A DNA stretch of 64,000 nucleotides, taken from the NCBI GenBank assembly GCA_904066235.2, contig CAJFCV020000003.1, forward strand, positions 8,122,001 through 8,186,000, in the 5' to 3' direction. Position numbers and translations under genes: made by a program. Source of the stretch: Bursaphelenchus xylophilus. Lineage: Eukaryota > Nematoda > Chromadorea > Rhabditida > Aphelenchoididae. The notes beneath the pieces are model-generated. The model saw nothing but the letters and a program-made list of their open reading frames with translations. It did no database searches and was not told the DNA's origin. This document shows, piece by piece, positions 58,534 through 64,000 of the stretch (its first letter is position 1; each line of letters begins with the position of its first letter).

Positions 58534-60067
58534 CTACTCCCTTACATTAATTACGATTTGCTTTCTCTTGGGATCGTCAAATCGATCGATTGTTTTCACC
58601 GAATTCAACATCAAGAAGGCCAAAGTAAGACATCCAACTAACAGAACTGTCACTATAATTCCCATCCAAGATCCCACCGAGAAAGTTCCAATACAGTCGT
58701 TCGTGTAAGGGCCGAACCTTACAATCTTATCGTCCTTGGGTCCAACGAACACACCCGTAGTTTGAATTTGGATATTTCCAAAGACAACTCCGAAGTCGTA
58801 TTCTTTTTTGTTCGTGTTGAAAACCGCTGCCTGAGTCTGCGAACATCCGAAATTGTAATTGCCAGAGGCTCTAACACCCAAATCTCGGACCGATAAGTCG
58901 GTCGCCCGTTGAGGTTTGATAGAAACCGATGAATTAAGCCAATCTTGTTGCTCTTTCTTGATTCTAATGTCATCATTAAGATCAATCGCGACTAAAGCCC
59001 ATTCGTAATTGAGCCGTTTGATCTTTAGCCTAAAATTCGAAATAAAACAAGACTATTTTTAATTCTTACGTTAATGAAAGCGTCTGATCAAACGTAAAAT
59101 AAGGCTTCTTATCCTTCCCGGCTCTGATCGCTGGCAATGGCTTGGATGGCGTTACCACAATTGTAAACCTAGACAAAAATAAATCTTCAAAACATGACGA
59201 CTTACTCATATTCACCTTGTTCGTCATCGCATTTCACATGTTCATCGCTGAATGAGAATTTGTTTCCACTATCACTATCAATTGTTACTCCAATCCCAAG
59301 AATATCTCGAGTTCTCGTGGCATCAAAAACATAGACACTCAAACTTTCCATGTACAACAAGCATGATCCCCATTCCGGTTCAGGGCGTTTTGGATTGGCG
59401 GCCTTTGAATCGTAAGGAGGAAGGATCACAGGCAATTTGAGATCAACTCCCTCTGACCCTCGGAACCGAGACTTAGATTTGGACTTTGAACTTCCTCTAA
59501 ATATCCGGCAAATATAAACGGTATAAAAACCACTACCTTGGACGTTCTTCTTCCTCCTCTTCCTGCTCATCGTCTTGAATAATTCCAACTCTCTTTACTC
59601 TTTTAGTCACTTTGAAAGCTTCAGGCTCCGACAAGATGGCCACAAAGTCCCCTTTGAAAGACTTGATTGAGTCCAAAGTATCCAACATCGCTTCAATATA
59701 CTCAACATGTCGATTATCTTGCGGAATCTAAAGAATAAAACCAAAATATATATACTCCTTACATTGACACCCTCAAAATTATGCAATTCCTTGTGTTCTC
59801 CATTGGCGGCAGCATTCAGAATGCTAGATTCATCCGCATCTTTGTCCAGATTATCCAAATTGAAGTCTTCAAGACCAATCAAATAGATTCTTCGGTCTGG
59901 ACTTCTCGAGGAAACTAATTCATTGATATTCTTTTCGCTGTAAAATAATATTCGAATCGTCGTCATAGAACTTACAGATTCTTAGGGTCATTTGACCAGA
60001 TTATCGCATCGAATGCAAAGGTTCGAATGCATAGAAGGCCAAATACTATGGCCTTGAAGGTTATCAT
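58534..60067 (-). CDS. vha-19: V-type proton ATPase accessory subunit Ac45 (ATP6AP1)
   Basis: Membrane-anchored lumenal subunit of the V-ATPase Vo sector that helps pump assembly and sorting. Exons in transcript order: 60067-59976, 59937-59763, 59727-59537, 59496-59206, 59168-59070, 59029-58534; phases agree and the product is 447 residues, a normal Ac45 length. Residues 1-18 (MITFKAIVFGLLCIRTFA) form a signal peptide. The lumenal region includes an acidic EEEEERPR and a Ser/Lys-rich stretch. The diagnostic C-terminus is FGPYTNDCIGTFSVGSWMG leading into the single membrane span (about 403-426), then the short cytosolic tail with KTIDRFDDPKRKQ, matching the Ac45 KTMDRFDD motif. A basic KRVKR sequence could be a proprotein-convertase site, as in mammalian Ac45, but this is speculative. 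The gene is divergent from ced-12 and convergent with the Pygopus-like gene. Confidence 0.93.
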
Positions 60068-60069
60068 AC

Positions 60070-60079
60070 CTAAAATGAA
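60070..60079 (-). promoter_or_regulatory. Trans-splice acceptor of vha-19
   Basis: On the minus strand CTTCATTTTAG is followed by GT and then the start codon, so the acceptor lies only two bases before the ATG. With no room for an upstream untranslated leader in the same exon, spliced-leader trans-splicing is the simplest reading. Confidence 0.5.
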
Positions 60080-60538
60080 GTCGAAGTTAACCAATTACTG
60101 TATTTTGCAAGTACAATATCAAAGAAAGAAGCAAACCATGTCTAAAATCTTCCGAAAAAATCTTCCCGATAAAATATCGAGCGGCCGAAACGGAATGCCA
60201 ATGGCCAAGCTTTTCCTTTTCGGGCAAAGTGCCTAACAGGTTTCATCGTATAAACTGTCGCTTTTGCGTTTTTTTACGATTTGAAAAATAAATTTTCAAT
60301 GAAATTGTTGCTGAGCTCAGTTGAGCAATTAAAACAATGTCTCTTGTTAATTTTGATGGATTTTCTCGTAGATGTTGTCCTTTTGCTGCTTTATAGTCGT
60401 CGAAATGATTTATGGCGCTATTTCCGATTTTCCTGCTCATAAAAGAGAGAGACTTGACCCGGCACACCCGATTTTCTTCTCTATTCGCGAGATGATTGGA
60501 CTTTTCGAAGGTTATAAATCAGTTTCAATGCTGGATTC
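60080..60538. other. Divergent promoter region of vha-19 and ced-12
   Basis: About 460 bp separate the two start codons on opposite strands. No coding frame or repeat is supported; the stretch most likely carries promoters for both genes. Confidence 0.45.
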
Positions 60539-63475
60539 ATGAGTGTAACCGACAGTAATGAAGAGATCTACCAATCAAGGAATTCTGAGAGGATTTGGGT
60601 AAGATTTATAACATCCGATTTATTAATTATCTTACGTTTGAAAGAGCTAAGCTTGCTTCTTTCAGGGAATTGTCAAATTCAATCCAAATTTCTCCCAGTT
60701 GATCTACAATGAGCCTATGTGTGTTCTCTCCAAGCCCAATAGAGTTTCCAATTTGAAATTGACCAGACAAGTAAGTGTTATATGAATTAGTACCTTGTTC
60801 TTCAGGATCTCTCGATTCAAAAGTTGATTGATGAGTCCACAAGGTTGCTCAAGGCACCTCCGGCACCTAGGCATGGGTATTCCTTATACATACGGTTTGA
60901 CATCCATTCGAAGACTAAATTGTTTGGTGGTTTATATCTAATCGACGGGAATTTGGATCTTTTGAAAGAAAATTTTGTTCTTGAGCTTACTCCATCACCT
61001 GTAAGTTGTTTCCCCAATGTTTGCAGCCTTTTTTAGGAATACTTCATTGAAAAAGTGTTGGATGGGCTGCTGGAAGCAAGTTTATCAGAAAATAATGTAA
61101 ATGGGGCGGATGAACTTTTAATAGACCTGTCCAATGGCTTGAATGATCTTTATTTATTTGGAGTATGGGTTCAGAAGGTGAATTTCAAAAGAATACTTCA
61201 GATTTTTATTGATTCCAGGGAATTGTAAGTCAAAAATCAGCTTTTTTGGAGGTTCTCTTATTTTAGTGTGTCAGATAACTACTTTCATCACATAATGGAC
61301 TTAATGACCAATGCAGGTCCCGAGAAGTGGTGCGAAATAGACAAAAGTGTCTTATTCTCGACACTAAATTTATTGGAAAATAAAGACACTGCCAAAAATT
61401 TTGTTTCTTTTGCTGTTGTTTTGTGTCAGCTGGTTATTGATAACTTGTAAGTCAAATTTAATATGCATTTTTTTACAGAAATTTTTTAACGGTTTAAATT
61501 TATTTTAATCGATTTCAGACCCGATTTGCATGAATACCTATCGGAGAAGCTGGATTTTGAGAAAATACTTGATCTGTTACCAGAATCCTCCTCCTCCTAT
61601 CACTACTCTTATATCCGGGTCCTATTTTTCTTATGGCAAATGGCAGACGAGATCACATTCGAACAACTCAAAGTATTATCAAGTACTGAGAGATGGGTAA
61701 ACTCCTTTATGCCACTGGTTGAAAGTCCAGCGGTATATCAAAACGAGAAATTGATATCCGAATTGAGCAAAATTTGTGCTGGGAGAATGGCTCATTTAAC
61801 GGCCAGGTCCAAACTGCGTCCGAGTTTAGAGGATATCCATAAGATTACGGTAAGCCGATTTTTTATTACATTGCATTGTTTTTTAGGTCTTGATCAAGAA
61901 CATTTCCACATGGTCACAGTCTTCAAGTTATCGAATATCTAAAGCGATTCCAGAGTTTTCGTTGTCCAGGGATTGGAGTGCCTTTGAGAATGCACTGTAC
62001 AGAACGCCTCCGGGCTTGATGGCTATTGAGTTTATGGAAAGGGCTTTCAGTGCGGAGGATCAAGAACTATTTGAGGTGGGAATGGCTCATGTATTAGCTT
62101 ACATACCAAACGATTACAAAAGTTATTGATATTATTCTAGATAGCAACAAAAGGCCCGTTGTGCCCCGAGGATTGGTGTGTAATGATGCTGGATATCATT
62201 AGCATGACTTTTAAGACGATGAAGAATGCGAGCGGGGGTAAATTTATTTATTTTAAGCCATTTGATAAAATTTATATTATTTTAGGTATGAAACTGTGCC
62301 CATTTTTCCTCGTCGAAGTTGATCCAATCCCCTCGTTCCTGAAATCTCTGGCAATGTTATTTCACAGAACCTGGAGTGAGATTAACGACAATAAGGAAAG
62401 CTTGAAGAATGTGCTTGAGATTACACAAGTCAAAGTTAATAAGTGCCTAGAGTCATATCCAAAAACAGTGGAGATGTTTGATTCCTTCCTGAAAGAGAAT
62501 TTCGATTCAGAGTTTAGCCGAAAAGAGCTGGAGCTACTCAAAGAAGGAAGGAACGATCTGGAAAATCGATGGAAAAAGTAAGGCTGCCATAGATAATAAA
62601 ATTTATTTTTTTTAGAAAGTTGGTAGAGGAACACTCTCCAAGTGTCAAGAAGTTTATAAAGGACACTTATACAAAACCTCTGAAAGATGGGCTTGTTCTT
62701 CAACGTTTACCGAAAGATCTGGACAAGATGTTTGAAAAAGAATCCACCAAAAAAGATGACAAATTATTGTGGAGGCATTGGCGACTCAGCGTGTTTGATG
62801 ATATTCTCTTTTATCGAGACTGTGGTGATGATGGGAGAGTTGTCAATGGAGAGAAAGGGAGTATCCGAATAGACGAGATCAAACATATTATTCATGGGCC
62901 GGAATATTTAACCCTCGCAAACATGGCTCGATTTGAAACTCCACAAGGGATTTTCAACTCATTGAAGAAAAAGAAGTCCCATACAGCAAATTTACCAAAG
63001 GGATTATTGATTCAGACGGCGGAAGAAAACTTTGAATTGATCTGCGAAGATGAGGAAATCTTGGGAAAAATGATCAAAGCTTTTAATATTTTATGCTTTA
63101 ACAAGTACCCAGAAGATGAGGTAAGCGTTGTTTTTTTTATTTAGGACAGCTATCCTTTTTGCCATAAATAATGTAATTTTTCTCTAATTTAAGCTCCAAG
63201 TCCTCTTGAACGTGGAAACCGAAACAAGACTGCTCAATTTGAAGGTGGTAAAGTTGGAGAAGATCGGGGCGCCTAAAGAATCTCCTCTCCCTGTTCCAGA
63301 TCTCCCTAAAAGTTATTATGACTGGATCCCAAAAGAATATCACCATTGTATTGATCCTCGAAAAGTATTAAGACTCAACGGAAAGAAGGTCTCAATTCCA
63401 AGCTTTAAGAAGTACGTCTTTGAATTGCACGACGAAGACGAAGATCCCGACTCCACCTCTAGTTCTGATCTGTGA
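60539..63475 (+). CDS. ced-12: ELMO family engulfment and motility protein (CED-12)
   Basis: With DOCK180/CED-5 it forms a bipartite exchange factor that activates Rac in engulfment and cell migration. Exons: 60539-60598, 60666-60770, 60806-61000, 61037-61224, 61267-61446, 61519-61849, 61887-62075, 62141-62237, 62286-62577, 62616-63120, 63194-63475; in frame, 807 residues. The N-terminal and central armadillo/ELMO region is all-helical (for example PDLHEYLSEKLDFEKIL). The PH domain (about 570-710) contains LLWRHWRLSVFDDILFYRD. The ELMO C-terminal signature follows: LLNVETETRLLNLKVVKLEK, then the Pro-rich SH3 ligand SPLPVPDLPKSYYDW (about 744-758), equivalent to PPIPKEPSNYDF of human ELMO1. 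About 45 further residues end in an acidic DEDEDPDSTSSSDL tail not typical of vertebrate ELMO. Sequence is divergent overall but the C-terminal block is clear. Confidence 0.85.
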
Positions 63476-64000
63476 TTTGCATAGTAAATTGTGTGTATTA
63501 CTTATTCATAAAATTAAATTTTTATGTTTATAAATTTTGTGTATTTTATACTTTTATTGTTTATGAAGCATATTTTTTTTGCTTTTGTCGAATGCCAAAA
63601 GAATGAAATTTTGATAGGCATAGTTTGTTCCCAGACAGACATTGCCTTCAGTGAAAGAAGTAGCCGTCTTGCCGGTCGGCAAAGACCGTAGTATTCTTAC
63701 AGTGTAGACAGAACCCCACTGTTGATTTAAAGAGCTTACCTTATCTTTCGTTTAAGCTTCCATTTTTTAATTTATTTACCCTAAATTTTTACATAAAATT
63801 TACTTTTGTGTGGATGTGTAAAGCGACTAAATCTGTTGCACTTTCTATTTTCGTCATTTCGACCGAGAAATTTAGCCTAATTTACATTCCAATACCCGAT
63901 AAGTTGACCTCGTTGAGGTGTTTTTAGCGAATTTTACGATCGGCTGAGCTCAAGTAATAGCTCGGGATAAAAAATGATTATTTTGTGTTATGACGGAGTA
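63476..64000. other. Intergenic DNA after ced-12
   Basis: About 0.5 kb, AT-rich. A variant poly(A) signal ATTAAA at 63513-63518 probably serves ced-12. Nothing else recognised. Confidence 0.45.

Noticed and set aside
1..64000. CRISPR array or bacterial insertion
   Set aside because: No spaced direct repeats; introns and gene content are nematode throughout.

Overview
This window is nuclear DNA from a nematode. Genes are split by many short introns (about 45-90 bp, plus some of 0.2-2.2 kb) with GT..TTTTCAG or GT..TTTTTAG borders. Several genes have an orphan TTTTAG/TTTCAG acceptor just before the start codon, as expected for spliced-leader trans-splicing. The gene set is a nematode one: a POU-IV factor close to UNC-86, ELMO/CED-12, the V-ATPase Ac45 subunit, LARP1 and a degenerin channel. 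The mixed TTTTAG/TTTCAG acceptors and long intergenic spaces argue against Caenorhabditis itself, but I cannot name the genus. All gene models were assembled by eye from splice signals and reading-phase continuity, so exon ends may be off by one or two bases.

Layout. 1-7478 (+): 3' part of phosphatidylinositol 4-kinase alpha, its 5' end outside the window. 7479-11428: no gene seen; likely unc-86 control DNA. 11449-14365 (+): unc-86. 14366-24872: 10.5 kb with no supportable gene. 24873-26749 (+): a RasD/Rhes-like small GTPase with an altered G3 motif and a CaaX end. 27049-28281: decayed mariner/Tc1-type element; 28318-28417: small TA-flanked MITE. 28551-33253 (-): DEG/ENaC channel whose large intron holds a 1.9 kb palindrome. 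33428-33714 (+): small two-exon basic protein. 34862-42598 (-): larp-1, 13 coding exons plus a candidate internal first exon. 44627-46019 (-): PTB-domain adaptor with coiled coil. 46953-48764 (-): SBDS ribosome-maturation factor, one intron almost filled by a second palindrome. 48765-56363: gene-poor. 56364-57818 (+): PHD-finger protein resembling Pygopus. 58534-60067 (-): V-ATPase subunit Ac45 (vha-19). 60539-63475 (+): ELMO/CED-12. 63476-64000: nothing recognised.

The genes are mostly unrelated housekeeping, signalling and neuronal genes, with no sign of a single pathway cluster. Two may act in related processes: the PTB adaptor, if it is truly CED-6/GULP-like, and CED-12 are both of the type used in engulfment of dying cells. 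The most unusual structures are the two long palindromes in introns of the degenerin and SBDS genes. Each arm of each palindrome carries a tRNA-like A box and B box 44 bp apart, both pointing toward the hairpin centre. They look like two members of a foldback, tRNA-derived repeat architecture able in principle to yield double-stranded RNA.
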